Positions 1 through 11,379 of a stretch of 64,000 bases of DNA are shown piece by piece. The notes beneath the pieces were generated by a model. The model had not been told where the DNA came from, searched no databases, and saw only the letters and a program-made list of their open reading frames with translations. The position numbers and the translations under genes were made by a program. How positions within the stretch are numbered: position 1 is the stretch's first letter; each line of letters starts with the position of its first letter. Origin of the DNA: Guyanagaster necrorhizus (taxonomy: Eukaryota > Basidiomycota > Agaricomycetes > Agaricales > Physalacriaceae); the NCBI RefSeq assembly GCF_019112545.1, contig NW_025064881.1, positions 1,028,591-1,092,590 of the forward strand, read 5' to 3'.

Positions 1-1669
1 ACCTCTGACAAGAGAGAGTCAGTACAAGGGAATGATGGCCATACAAGCCAACTCCCAACCAGAAATATGGCTGCTCCCACTGCTGACTATTACTGAGAGC
101 ATATGCTAGGAGCCCTATCCAGGCTTTACTCTAAGCAGATGGATGAGTCCAGTCTTACAGCTAGCACACCTCAAAGCCTCTTGATCTAAGAGCAGGACAT
201 CAGTCAGATCATTCTCAGAGTTGATGCATACAGCCTTAGAGAGAGTGAGCTTCAGTCTATCAAATCAGAAACAGTGGACCTGTATGAGCTAGACAGGAGA
301 TACAAATATATTCTCAACTGGTGAACTCATATGAAAGAAGAATCTGCCTAAACATTACCAGTGGCTCAGAGAGTGGCAAATGGTGGACATCTACTGATTA
401 GGCACCAGTGAAGGACTCTGATATCTTGCACTGCCAGAGCATATCAGAGATCTAGTGGACAGAGCATGGGTGAAAACTAGAGTAGCAGAAGTAGTATAAA
501 ATGCCAAGAGATGCTGAGATCCTTTATTTTCTTCTCCTTATCATGCATCTGAATGATCACCATCAGCAGGAAGCAGCCTAAGCAGTTGGAGAAGCTGAAA
601 CCCTTTCTAGCAGACTTTTTAGCAAATCTCAGCCATACTCATTCATCTATTTGCCAGAGCAGAGCCTGAAGATGCCAGATCTTCAGCTTTATTGACATCC
701 TCTAGCAAAAAAAAGAGAGGAAAAAGCTGGCAGCACTATTTCTTCTATTCTCCAAAGAACCACTAGACCATCCTCAGTATGACCAGAGGCTGTGGTTCTT
801 GTCTAGACCCAAAAAGCCAGCTCTACTATCAATGCTGCTACCACTACTGCCTGACACTCCATCTCCATGAGAGTCTGAAACCATGGAGTCCTGGAGAAAT
901 TTAAAGCCAACTATAGCTTGTGAGCCAGTACCATTTAAAGAAGAAAGCCTGGACTTGAAACACTTTTCCCAACAATGCAAAGTATATTTTGAGATGTACA
1001 GCATCTACTTCTCCATAAGTCCCACTGGATTCAGTTCTCACTGAGTAATATTCTGTACAACCTGATTCAAAAGCACAGCACAAGAATAGTGAAGCTTACA
1101 GGAACAGTACTTTTATGACCCAACTACAGGACAGTGGAGATACTCCTCCAACCTATAATTCAAAGAAGCTGTATAATGACAATTCAAGCTAAACACAGAA
1201 CAAAAGGTTCAAGCTACCAAGTGGTATGTCTTATAACAGACCACCTTTATCAATGCTAAGAAATTCTTTCAAAAATTCAAAGAGTTAGTATATCAGGCTG
1301 AGAAAATGTGCAATCATAAAGCTATGTTAGAGCAGATCAAGAATGTGGTCCAACCCAATCTCTGCAATATCATTGCCTATGGAGACAACAATTTTCCCTC
1401 CACTTATAATGAGTGGAAAAAAAAGATTCTGCAGATAGACTACAATTATTGAGTCAACACTCTCAGCTATAAGAAAGTGAAAGCCACTATAAGTGGAGAA
1501 AAGGCTGTTGCCAGTGGGTCAGCTCCAAAAGAAATGACTACAAGTGACAAGAGGATGAGAACTGAAACTGTGTATGATGGTCAGAAGCAGCTGATGGATA
1601 TAGATACACTCTGAAAGAAAGAAAAGTGCTTCAATTGCAGAGAGAAAGAGCACTTATCTTGTGCCTGCC
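1..1669 (+). pseudogene. gag: Element F gag fragment (Ty3/gypsy-type, degenerate)
   Basis: This is the left-truncated gag of an old plus-strand Ty3/gypsy element; its start lies outside the window. The best-preserved frame runs from about 1261 to 1668. It has a capsid-like helical stretch (FFQKFKELVYQAEK), then EWKKKI, matching EWKERI in the other elements here, then a CCHC zinc knuckle CFNCREKEHLSCAC at about 1627-1668 with all four ligands kept. Stops such as the TGA after LQIDYN interrupt it. Upstream of 1261 the frame is broken many times. The sequence is clearly diverged from the gags of C, E, G and I, so F is a different, probably older family. It stops where element C is inserted at 1670. 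The gag identity rests on the knuckle and on collinearity with the other gags. Confidence 0.7.
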
Positions 1670-2094
1670 TGTTAGACCCAAGTTGCACATGACTATAAAC
1701 ACATAATAAACTGATGTCACTTCACACTTTGAGTGGAACATCAGAGTTCACTTATTGTGGATATTAGTTATTATATGTCAAGGCCTTAGGCTTGACTTGA
1801 GAATGAAGTGGTATAAAGATAAACTTTAGCTCAAAGCTGGGGTTTACCAGTGAGGATGAGCTGTCTTAAATACTATACAAGTTGTATCTAATTATATTAC
1901 TTTTTATTGTATGTTACTGAGTCCTTTGTGCCCATTATCCTAGGGCATTGCTACTGTACACAAAAGGTTTATTGTGCATCATTGGGCAATGCTGTTGCAT
2001 TGAAAGACAATGACTGACTTGACTGTTATGATGACTAAGCATGAATCAGGGTTATTCTATGGAAAACAAGAGTAAAATGGGAAAAATCATAATA
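1670..2094 (-). repeat. Element C 3' LTR
   Basis: 425 bp, beginning TGTTAGACCC and ending AATA, where an ancestral AACA is expected. It matches 9330-9801 but is 47 bp shorter. Most of the difference is one deletion between two copies of TGACTAAGC that are both present in the 5' LTR, so this copy keeps only one of the paired TTAGTCA boxes. Confidence 0.92.
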
Positions 2095-2127
2095 TTACTC
2101 TCTCCTTAAGACCATCATTCTGATAGC
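2095..2127 (-). other. Element C polypurine tract and 3' untranslated region
   Basis: Read on the minus strand, 2110-2095 is CTTAAGGAGAGAGTAA directly before the 3' LTR, a polypurine tract for plus-strand DNA priming. Only 33 nt separate the pol stop from the LTR, the same distance as in G and H. Confidence 0.8.
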
Positions 2128-5100
2128 TTAATTTAGAGATAGTTCATAATCATGTATGATGTCTATAGTGTTCATCCATTTTTTATTCACCCACTGATTT
2201 GATTCTGGGCCATAATCTTTCCAACTTATGAGGTAGTCAACCATTATGGTCATCCCACCACCTTTTGTTTTGACTTTTTGGAGTTTGTGATTTAGTACTT
2301 GATTGATTTTATAGTGTTCCTTATTGTCAATCAAGTCTGGTGGTAGTGGTAGTTGTTTTTGGTTAGAGAAGGCTGGCATGATATAAAGGTACAGTAGTGC
2401 CTTATTAAAGACATTGTGAATCTTCCAGTGTATTGGCAATGACAAATGATAAGTGGAGGCCTCCACTTTTACTTGGATTGGAAAAAGGCTGATTTGCTTG
2501 TCAGATAGTTTTTGTTTGGGACATGGGAGGTGGAGATTAGAGATGTCCAGCCAGAATTTGTTGTCCATATTATAGATATGGGCTGGTCAGCAGTGGGTGT
2601 CATGATGGTTTTTCATTGTTGCAGCCACCTTTTTAAGAGCAACATGAGTTTTGTTATAGATATTTATCATCATAGTGGCAAAATCTGTAGATGTGGGGGT
2701 TGTGGTATAGAGCTGAGTGATTTGTGTAATATTCAGATGCTATCTATAGTTAATGAAGAATGGAGTTTTTCCTGTTGAAGAATGAATATGATTATTGTGT
2801 TGAAAGGCAGCAAGTGCAAGCCACTCAATCCAGTCATCCTGTCAATAATTAATGAAAAGTCATAAGTATTTTTTGACTTCTTGGTTTGCCTATTCTATCT
2901 GCTCATCTGTTTGGGGATGGTAGACTGTGGAGGCATTGCATTTAATGCTGAGGAGTTTGTAGAGATTGTCTAAGAATTTTGAGATAAATTGTGATCCCTG
3001 GTCTGAGATGATCATTTGAGGCATGCTGAATTTAGCATAGACTTTGTTGCACAGTATCCTTGCCCATCCTGCTGATGTGAGTTCCATGGAGCAGGCAATC
3101 AGTATGATCATCTTTGAGAAGCAGTTGATGATGACTATAATAGCATTATAGCTATTGCATTCTGAAAGTCTGATTATCATGTTGACTGAGATGTGCATTC
3201 AAGATGTTTAGAGAATCTCATTTGGGTGAAGAGGCATGGTCTTGGTCTGTGTCATGGCTTTTTCCTGTTGACAAGTTTTGCAACCCTTGATATAATACTC
3301 AATATCCTGCTCTATCTTTAGCCACCAGTATTCATGCAGTATCAGTTCTTTGATTTTAGCAATCTCTGAGTGTCTCTGGATTGCATGGTCATGGCACATG
3401 GTGATGATCTCTCTCTATAGCACCTGATCTCTCAGGATATAGATCTATCTATTATAACAGATTATCCTATCTTCCTTTGTCATCTCTCATTTATGATTTA
3501 GTGATGAGGCCATGTGCTGATTCTGTTTACTAGTGTTTCAGATTACACTCTTGATACACTCATAGATCTTCTTCTCTGTTGACATTATTATGGCATGAAA
3601 GTGCTCTAGCTACAATAGTATCACTCCCTCATTATCATGCCCCCTTTGGTCATGGTCTGACCTGTGGCTAAAGAGGTTCACTTTCTTGTTGGCTGTCTCT
3701 GTCTTGTGATGTAGCATATATAAGTATTGACTTAGCTCAGTGACCCAGTGGGCCCATCAGCAGTTGAGCTTCTGGAGTTGTTGGAAATACTAGAGGTTTT
3801 AGTGATTGATCTAAATTTCAAACATTTGAACTGCTCTAATGAGGTAATATCACCATTTCTTGAGGGCAAGCATGATTGCTAGCAACTCCTTGTTATATAT
3901 CTCATAGTTGCATTCAGTGACAGTTAGAGCTTTAGAGAGGAAGGCCACTGGTTGCCATCTTTCACCTTGCTCCTGTGATAGTACAGCCTTGATTGCTCTT
4001 TTGCTAGAGTCCATCTTCACATAGAACTTGCCATTCTAATCTGAGATGGTCAAGATGACATCTTTAGCCAGTTATCTCTTTAGATCATTAAATGCTATTT
4101 GTTGTGATAATTCCTATGCTCATGAGGCATTGCTGGTTAATTGCATCATAGGTCTAACAATTTTGCTATAGTCTTGGATGAACCAGTGGTAAAAGTTGGT
4201 GAACCCAAGGAATGACTGAAGCTCCCTCTTTTTTGTCAGTTTGGGCCATTCTATTACTCCAGCTATCTTGATTGGATCCATCCAAATGCTTCCTTCACTG
4301 ATGATGACTCTGAGATATTCAGTCTCCAATATCTCAAATTCACATTTCTCAGCCTTGAGAAAGAGCTTATGCTTCCTCATTAGTGTGAGTACCTGATGGA
4401 CCAGCTTCTGGTGCTCTTTCTTGGTTTGGGATATGATGAGAATGTCATTGAGATAGATGGTAATATTTCTGGTGGTGATGAGATCTTTGAATATATTGTT
4501 CAACATCCACTGGAAGGTTGTGGGCAAATTGATGAGCCTGAAAAACATGATAGTTAGCTCAAACAGTCTTTGATTTGTTTGAAAAGCAGCCTTCCACTTG
4601 TCACCCTCCTTGATGCAGATATTGTTATATCTCTATCATACATCCAGTTTGGTGTAGTATCTGGCCTCTCACAACTTGTCCATTAACTCCAAGATTAGGA
4701 GAAGCAAGTAGTGATTTTTAATCATCATCTTGTTTAACTTCCAATAATCTTATACTGGTTGGAGTTTAGCATCCTTCTTTTTTACAAAGAAGAATGGGGA
4801 AGCCATTGGAGATTTAGAGGGCTATATCTGTCTAGAGAAGAGATTTTTGTTCAGAAACTTGTTGAGTTTCTGTTGCTTATTGTTTCTCAGCAGATATGTT
4901 TTGCAGTCTAAATTGGCATTTGCACTTGAGATTAGCTCAATAGCATGATCCCAAGGTTTCAGAGCTGGAAGTTTATTGAAACTTTCTTTTTTGAACAGAT
5001 CTTTGAAGTTCTGAGCCCAGTCAGGCACTATTTCTTTGAATGTTTTCTCCTTCTATTTATGCACCCTTGCTGCTAGATCATTGGCATGGTGTACAGCACA

Positions 5101-6020
5101 TATGTGAATCTCCTCTTGTAGGTTGATGATGAGAATGGTTTCACCATCCTCCATTTCTTCATCCCACCTATTCTTAGGATTTCTGTCAAGCAACTCAAAT
5201 AGGATTTTCTGGCACCTGCACCAGGCAAATATTATCTTTCCAGTCTTTCAGTTAATCAGCAGATTGTGTCTGATTAGCCAGTCATGTCTGAAGAACACCT
5301 CTTTGATCTCTAGGTCAGTCATAGCTAAGTTGATCTGTTCAGAATGATCTCCAATTGTGAGTCAGAGTTCAACAAACTCAGTGATTGAACCAGCTTGATT
5401 CTTGGTCCCATCCACATTGTACACAGGAATAAGAGCCACAGTAGGTCTGGTGGAAAGCTGGTGCTTATTGACAAAGGCATGGTTTATCAAGCTATCAGTG
5501 CAGCCACTGTCAATTAGGATGATTACTGAGTGAGCCACCCAGTTGGTGAGAGTCTCAACTTGGGCTTTGATTGTGAGGTCCTGTCCTGCTGTCTTGGCTC
5601 TGCAGATGAATCATCAGAGTCCACTTAGTTTGTCAAGCCATTTGATAGCCTAGAATATTTCCACCTTCTGCATTTCTTTAAACATCTCATTGTTGACCTC
5701 CTTGGTTCAGGTCTTATGCATCTAATTCTTGAGTACTACTCTTGCTGCCTCTTCTGTTGGTGCTTCTTTGATGGCTCTTCATGTTCATTCAGTTTGAATA
5801 GTTGGAGTCATACCTTGGAGGCCTCTCCTCTTGTTTGGCCTATAGGTGTTTGAGTTTGTTTTTTCAGTGATTTTTTGGTATGCAAAATAGAGGTTGATTA
5901 GGGTATATTCAAATGCACACATAATTTAGGCATATGTGTAACTACAGAGGTATCAGTCCTTTTAGTAGATATTGTTTGCACACCATAAAGTCCTTTGGCT
6001 GATCCAGTGGAATTGCTCAC
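2128..6020 (-). pseudogene. pol: Element C pol pseudogene (PR-RT-RH-INT-chromodomain)
   Basis: Degenerate Pol polyprotein of about 1298 codons. From high to low coordinates: an N-terminal linker (VSNSTGSAKGL), protease around 5380-5620, with DSGC near 5500; reverse transcriptase about 4100-5000, with YLND at 4444-4455 where YLDD is expected; RNase H about 3750-4100; an H2C2 finger about 3210-3400 ending GCKTC; integrase about 2750-3200; and a chromodomain about 2130-2340 (YLISWKDYG). The first catalytic Asp of integrase is Asn (3181-3183), while the second (3001-3003) remains. The span is not a multiple of three, so at least one small indel exists beside the stops. The frame starts one base back across the gag stop; here the pol frame is also open upstream to about 6125. 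Confidence 0.88.
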
Positions 6021-9000
6021 TGGTTGGCCCCATCTTTTACTTCCTCCTCCTTCACATTGGAGCTCAGGCCTTCTTTCTCCTTCTAGAGTTTGGTGATTTG
6101 AGCCCAAATGTCTTCTCAGGTTCACTTCTTTTTGGAGCAGTTTTTTGACATGTGGCTCTTTTGATCACAGTTAAAGCACTTCTCTTTCTTCTTGAGCCAG
6201 TTGATATCTATTGGCTTTCCTGCTCCTGTGTATGTAGTTCTGATGCCCATCTTCTGGGCTGTATAGAATGTGCTAGCCATCAAGGATCCTAGCTTGCTGG
6301 TGGCATTTTTACTGAGAGGTGACTGATTCAGCTTTTAGTAATCCTGCAGGGTGTTTTGCTCTGTCTTCTGCCACTGTCATTTCTTATACATCTTGATGAT
6401 TTGTTCTTTCCATTCATCATATCTCTTTAAGATCAGTTGTTTGATCCTGATAGCTGCAATCATGATAATATAGGAAGACAAGGTTTCTCTCTTGAGAGCT
6501 TCAACCATTCTTCTGTCATCTGCTATATCATCCCATATTCCTGCTAGCTTGGCAAGTCATTCCAACTCATTGAAATAGTTGGTTGCTGCCTTATCTCCCA
6601 TCTTTCAGTTCTTGATCTTTTGTTTATGTACCTCCTATATAGCCAGATTAATAAACTTATTATTGAGCATTTGTTTGAATATTGGCTAAAAGAGGTATCA
6701 ATAGTGTCCTCTTATGATTGATCAGAAGTTGGGCAAAATCAAAATCCATCATGTCTTTGCTTTGTCTTTAAGATATGAGGCTGCAAATACTACATGATTC
6801 ATGTCAGTGCCAAGGTATCTGATGTATATCTTGAAATATTGCTTGCAGTTGATCAAGAATCGATCAATATCATCTGAGGCCTCTTTGAATGGTCAAGGCT
6901 TCCAGAGCAAGTTTGATTTATATTGTAGCATCATGGCATTCTCTGGCAAAGGTCCTATCAGATTTAGCTATTCTTTAAAAGGCAGGTGCTGCCACTCAGT
7001 TGGCAGCCTGGAGAATAAATAAAAGAAATTATTATCTGCTATGGGACTGCTCTGGGAAATGGCTTTTTTTTGCACAATTACTCTGTTTCATATAGTGAAC
7101 CCTAACTGGATAGCTTCTGAGTCATCCTGAACTGGTTCTTTGCTAGAGCCACTCTCTGTAGCTTTGTCTAGTGGAGATTGGGCAGCTAATAGTTGACTGT
7201 TGGTCTTTGTCCATGGGTTACAGTAGTTGATAGATTGAAATTTAGGCCATGTGCAGATCCTAGTGAGCCATATTGCTACTGTTTGTACTGAGGAGGTGGA
7301 GTATGAATATTGACTCTGGATAGAGAAGGCCATGTATGTGGCTTGCTTTAGAGTGATAGGTGGTGACCAAGACATTGATCAGACTTTTGGTGGAGATTGA
7401 TAGGCTAATAGCCTGCTGAGTTAATCTTCAGAGTGCTGTTGATTATATTCTTCTGCCACATATTCTGTGGTGGTATGTCTAAGAATCTCCCATCATTTAG
7501 TTGGTTCATTAATATATAAATTGCCTATGGAGGTTGATAATCAGTTATCATCACACTATAGGTACATTACCCTCCTCTGGTATAACTCTTCAAATTCCTG
7601 CTCCCTATTTCTTCATATTTCTTCTTTCAGAGCTTCTTTATCTGTGTCTTTCAGGTAAAAATAATTGAGATCTCTGGCAATCCTATGAGGCAAGTCACTG
7701 CTCCTGCTGTTCTTGTCTTTTTTATCCAGTTGGCCTTCATCCTTCTCATCCTCAATAAGAGAGATAGTGAGCTAGACAAAGAAACTCTCCTCACTCCTAG
7801 GGGATCAGAATGTTGCTTGTGATCCACTGTTCTGACTGTGTGCTGGGGCCAGCAGTGGGGCTTGAAGGGGCAGGGCTGCTGTAGTGATGTACTCTGCTCA
7901 GAAATGACTTTCAATCTTGTTGTCATACTGGTTCCCATCTGATGCTTGCATGACCTTCACTCTCTTGCTATAGACATGGAAGTTTTCATAGAATCACTCA
8001 TTGAGAAATTGTCAAGTGACTCTGCTTCCAAGAAAACCTTGAAGGGCATGAGTAGAAACATGGGTATTGAGAGGTACTCAAAGCTTGTAGTGCTCAAGAA
8101 TGGACTCATCATCCTTAAGGGCAGTGTCAGCACTGGAGGTGTATCAGAAAGAGTGATATTCAAGGGTTTCAGGGCTGATGGGGTGGAAATCAGCTTGCTC
8201 AGAATGAGAGACTCTATTATCCCTCCTTCTTCTTACTTTGTTGGCAGAAAGAGTTTCAGCAGGTTTGCCTGCCCATGGATCATGCTTATTGCTGGTGCTA
8301 GGTTCCTGGAAGATGGAAGAAGAGAGTGAGAGCTTCAAACAGAGCTCATACCAGTCTGGAGAACTGCTTCTGAGACAAGCTGCCTCAGCTTCTCACTGTT
8401 GTTGTTATTGTTGTCAGTCCCACTCTGCTTCTCCTGCTTTTTGCTAGGCTTCAGCTTGAATGAAATCAATGAGATCAAAAGAGTGTGGACTTCAGATCCA
8501 CCTTTCCTCCTGTAATACTGCTGCATTATAATTGAACAGGATGTTGAGGTCTCAGATGAAGAAATATTAATGGATAATCTTGTCCTGCACTTTTCATTTT
8601 CTTTGCTTGTCATTGAGTCTTTAGTCAGATATTCTTCCCATTCTGCTGCTAGTTCCAATAGAGTATTAGGTTAAGGCAGGGCTTCATGTGAGGGTGATGT
8701 AGAGAGGTGAGGAGTCTGAAGAGTTATGCTGGGATCTCTGAGCTACCCTAATAGTCTCAAGAGAATCTCTGGCACAGTCAGCAATCTCATAGATTCAAAA
8801 GACAGAGGAAGGGTCAAGAGATGGAGACTGCTCAAAGAAACCCTCAGGGATGTCCTTGTCTTCATGATCAGAGACTGGAGGTGAAACTCATAGGTTTCAG
8901 AATCCTATAAGGTGATTGTCATAGTTTCTAATTGATTGTTAGAGAAATTCTTGTCTTTCTTTCTGAATGTTCTCTTGATGCAGGCTGCTAAGTTCAGCTT

Positions 9001-9271
9001 CTGATAAGGAGCTTATCAGTGGCTGGTGGAACATTCTTTGGGATTCAGGGATGTCATGTAGTGGGAGATCAGGGGTTACATTTTATAGAATTTATCAGAT
9101 ATGTTGAAACTCTTGATAGCATCTGATGGCTCAGGTGATAACTGATTGGTATCCATGACACAGCTGTATGATCACTAATAAGCCTAGCAGGGTTCCAATG
9201 ATAGAAGCAAGGAGTTTGAAGAACCCATGAGTGAAGTTAGGGTCTGATAGATTGATATTGATCAAGGGCAT
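6017..9271 (-). pseudogene. gag: Element C gag pseudogene with long N-terminal extension
   Basis: Structural protein gene, 3255 bp, 1084 codons plus stop if read straight through, although internal blocks lie in two frames, which implies two compensating shifts. The ATG at 9271-9269 is the first after the leader and aligns with the start in A, B, D, E, G, H and I. The product begins with a short polar stretch and then a hydrophobic segment (FFKLLASIIG, then LLGLLVIIQL). Next come a Ser/Thr-rich region, a conserved block near 7957-8163, a charged block around 7450-7650, the capsid-like domain (about 6400-7000) and a CCHC knuckle near 6130-6185 (CFNCDQKSHMSKNC) with all ligands present. It ends at CAG-TGA, overlapped by pol. 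Gag is about twice the length usual for Ty3-type elements, and the N-terminal half matches nothing I recognise. Confidence 0.8.
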
Positions 9272-9315
9272 TCAGTTTCCTTCATACTAGTCATGCATAA
9301 GGAAAGAGAAAGGAA

Positions 9316-9328
9316 AGCTTTGAGCTAA
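9316..9328 (-). promoter_or_regulatory. Element C self-primer binding site
   Basis: The minus strand reads TTAGCTCAAAGCT one base inside the 5' LTR. It is perfectly complementary to AGCTTTGAGCTAA at 9498-9486 within the LTR. No TGG-initial tRNA-type site is present here. Confidence 0.75.
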
Positions 9329-9329
9329 T

Positions 9330-9801
9330 TGTTAGATCCAAGTTGTATGTGACTATAAACACATGATAAACTGATGTCACTTCACACTTCAAGTAGAATG
9401 TCAGAGTTCACTTATTGTGGATATTAGTTATTATATGTCAAGGCCTTAGGCTTGGCTTGAGAATAAAGTGGTATGAAGATAAACTTTAGCTCAAAGCTGG
9501 GGTTTACCAGTGAGGATGAGCTGTCTTAAATACTGTACAAGTTGTATCTAATTATACTACTTTCTATTATATATTACTAAGTCTTTTGTGCTCATTGTCC
9601 TAGGGTGTCACTACTGTATATAAAAGGTTTATTGTGCATCATTGGGCAATGCTGTTGCATCGAAAGACAATAATCAACTTGGCTGTTGTGATGACTAAGC
9701 CTTATCCTATAATCTTAAGCACTTAGTTTAGACACTCTGACTAAGCATGAATAGAGGTTATTCTGTGAAAAACAAGAGTAAAATGAAAAAAAATCATAAC
9801 A
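9330..9801 (-). repeat. Element C 5' LTR
   Basis: 472 bp, beginning TGTTAGATCC and ending CATAACA on the plus strand. It pairs with 1670-2094 and keeps both TTAGTCA boxes (TGACTAAG on the plus strand, about 46 bp apart, near 9690 and 9738). Confidence 0.93.
9486..9532 (-). promoter_or_regulatory. Element C promoter: TATA-like box and predicted transcript start
   Basis: TATTTAAG on the minus strand at 9532-9525 lies 34 nt upstream of the A of AGCTTTGAGCTAA at 9498. The same spacing is found in every 5' LTR of the window, so transcription is inferred to start at this A, placing the self-primer at the RNA 5' end. Confidence 0.65.
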
Positions 9802-9806
9802 CTGTC

Positions 9807-10904
9807 TAAAATCCTGCAAACCTCAGCCTCAAAGATCTGCTCTGAACACTGCATTGAATAGTCAGTCTCCTGCCTCATGAAATATTTATGAAATGAAGTT
9901 TTCAGATGATGAATGAAAGCAATTGAGTCAGATGTATTAGAAAGAAATGGCCAGTTGAAAAGCACAGAAAGAATTGGACCAAGCTATTAAAGATGAGAAA
10001 AGAAAAGAAGGAGAAACCAAATCCCAGAAGGATTTTAGCAAGTAACCTCTTGATATATATGTGGATAGGTTTTAAACACTTTTTTGACTAAAGCAGATGG
10101 TATTAAATTAGCACATTCCAAACTGGACACTATACTTACTAAAACTATTTCTATAGGTACCAGAAATAAATATTTGCTGCTCAAAAGAAAAAACTGTATA
10201 TAAAAAAACTCAAATGCTTTAAAAAGCTGAATAGGGTGAGTGATGCCTCATAAAGTATGATTTATTATTCTGCCTAAAACTGAAAAAGAACAACAGAAAA
10301 AAATAGAGCTTATATCACAAGTGTTATCTTTAGAACCAAGGATAGAATGATCCATATAGTGTGGAGCCTCTGTGGGAAAGTCTCAGCCCAAGCAGACAGT
10401 GGAGTACCCAAAAGAGGAGCACCTCATACTAAAAGAAACCAAAATCACTGGATAGAGAAAGTCAGATATGGCTGCCTGAGTGTTATGAGCTATAAAAGAA
10501 TCTCTGAATCCAGTAGTCTTAGTCTTGCTAAAAGAGTGGATACATCTAAAATAGTGATGTGCTGGAAAACAGCTAAGCAGCTAAGAGAGGTGAATGAGGA
10601 ATAAACTCTCAAATATCTACATCTAACCATTTAATGCATGATCACTAATATGGGTGAGTTTGAGTGGTTTGAGTACAGTAGAAGCATTCTGCGGACTCAG
10701 ATAAATTAGATATAAAGATATAAAGGCAATTTATTCAAGGCTAGCTTGTGTTCTAAGATGCAATACTTGCAAAGAGAGTAGGAATAAGATACAGTATATG
10801 AATTGAGGCTTAAACTGTAGAGCTATAGTGCCCAGCTTAACTTAGAGAACTCCAAAATCCAATAAATACTGAAACCCAACACCAAGTCTCTCAAGCACTG
10901 AAAC
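9807..10904 (+). other. Unassigned degenerate sequence between elements C and E
   Basis: About 1.1 kb following the target duplication of C. By position it should continue element F after its zinc knuckle, but it does not resemble the short basic tail that follows the knuckle in the other elements. Plus-strand translation gives broken coding-like stretches (for example KLAHSKLDTILTKT near 10110 and KTEKEQQKKIEL near 10270), with stops that could be decayed Trp, Gln or Arg codons. From about 10620 it becomes AT-rich and non-coding in look. I do not recognise it. It may be F sequence of another family or part of a further insertion. Confidence 0.35.
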
Positions 10905-11346
10905 TGTTAGATCCAAGCTGCATGTGATTCTGGGCATGTGATAAACTGACATCACTTCACACTTTGAGTGAGAGTATCAGAGTCCACTGATATGACTATA
11001 GATTGTAATGTGACAAGACTTTAGTGATTGGCTTGAGAATAGAGTAGTGTGAATAAACTTTAGCTTGAAGCTGGATTGTACCAGCAAGAGCTGCTCTGCT
11101 TATATATATGTCATTGTACTACTATAAATACCTCTACTTATTATGTTTGTGCTGGCTATTATGCTCATTGTTCTTGAGCATTATTATTATCCACAATAGT
11201 GCTACTATGTATTGTTAGGCAATGCTGACATTGAAGACAATAGCTCATTGGGCTTATTGTGATAACTAAGCATCCCATAATCCTAAGCACTGGTCTAGGC
11301 ACTCTGATTAAGCACCAATAGAAGAAAATAAAAGAAAATCATAACA
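10905..11346 (-). repeat. Element E 3' LTR
   Basis: 442 bp, TGTTAGATCC...CATAACA on the plus strand. The primer segment reads AGCTTCAAGCTAA here and AGCTTTGAGCTAA in the 5' partner, the two decay products expected from a TCGA core. Confidence 0.93.
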
Positions 11347-11362
11347 TTACCTCCTCCTTAAG
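11347..11362 (-). other. Element E polypurine tract
   Basis: The minus strand reads CTTAAGGAGGAGGTAA immediately before the 3' LTR, the plus-strand priming site. The pol stop lies 33 nt from the LTR. Confidence 0.78.
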
Positions 11363-11379
11363 ACTATTGTCCTGATAGC

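Larger units (their letters stand above)
1670..9801 (-). mobile_element. Element C: complete but degenerate Ty3/gypsy chromovirus
   Basis: A full-length minus-strand LTR retrotransposon bounded by LTRs at 1670-2094 and 9330-9801, both beginning TG. Its 5-bp target duplication is CTGCC (1665-1669) and CTGTC (9802-9806), which differ by one C/T change. Internally, in element order, it has a primer-binding site, gag, pol with a C-terminal chromodomain and a polypurine tract. It is inserted just after the zinc knuckle of element F. CpG is almost absent and the genes carry many stops, so it cannot be autonomous now. The duplication shows a genuine integration event, not an assembly join. Confidence 0.93.

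Noticed and set aside
8335..8658. Host gene suggested by a 107-codon open stretch with poly-Asn
   Set aside because: It lies inside the gag extension of element C, aligned with the Ser/Thr-rich regions of the other gags.
10347..10604. An 85-codon plus-strand frame as an intact small gene
   Set aside because: No recognisable domain, and a neighbouring frame gives an equally plausible peptide once stops are ignored; reported only as unassigned sequence.
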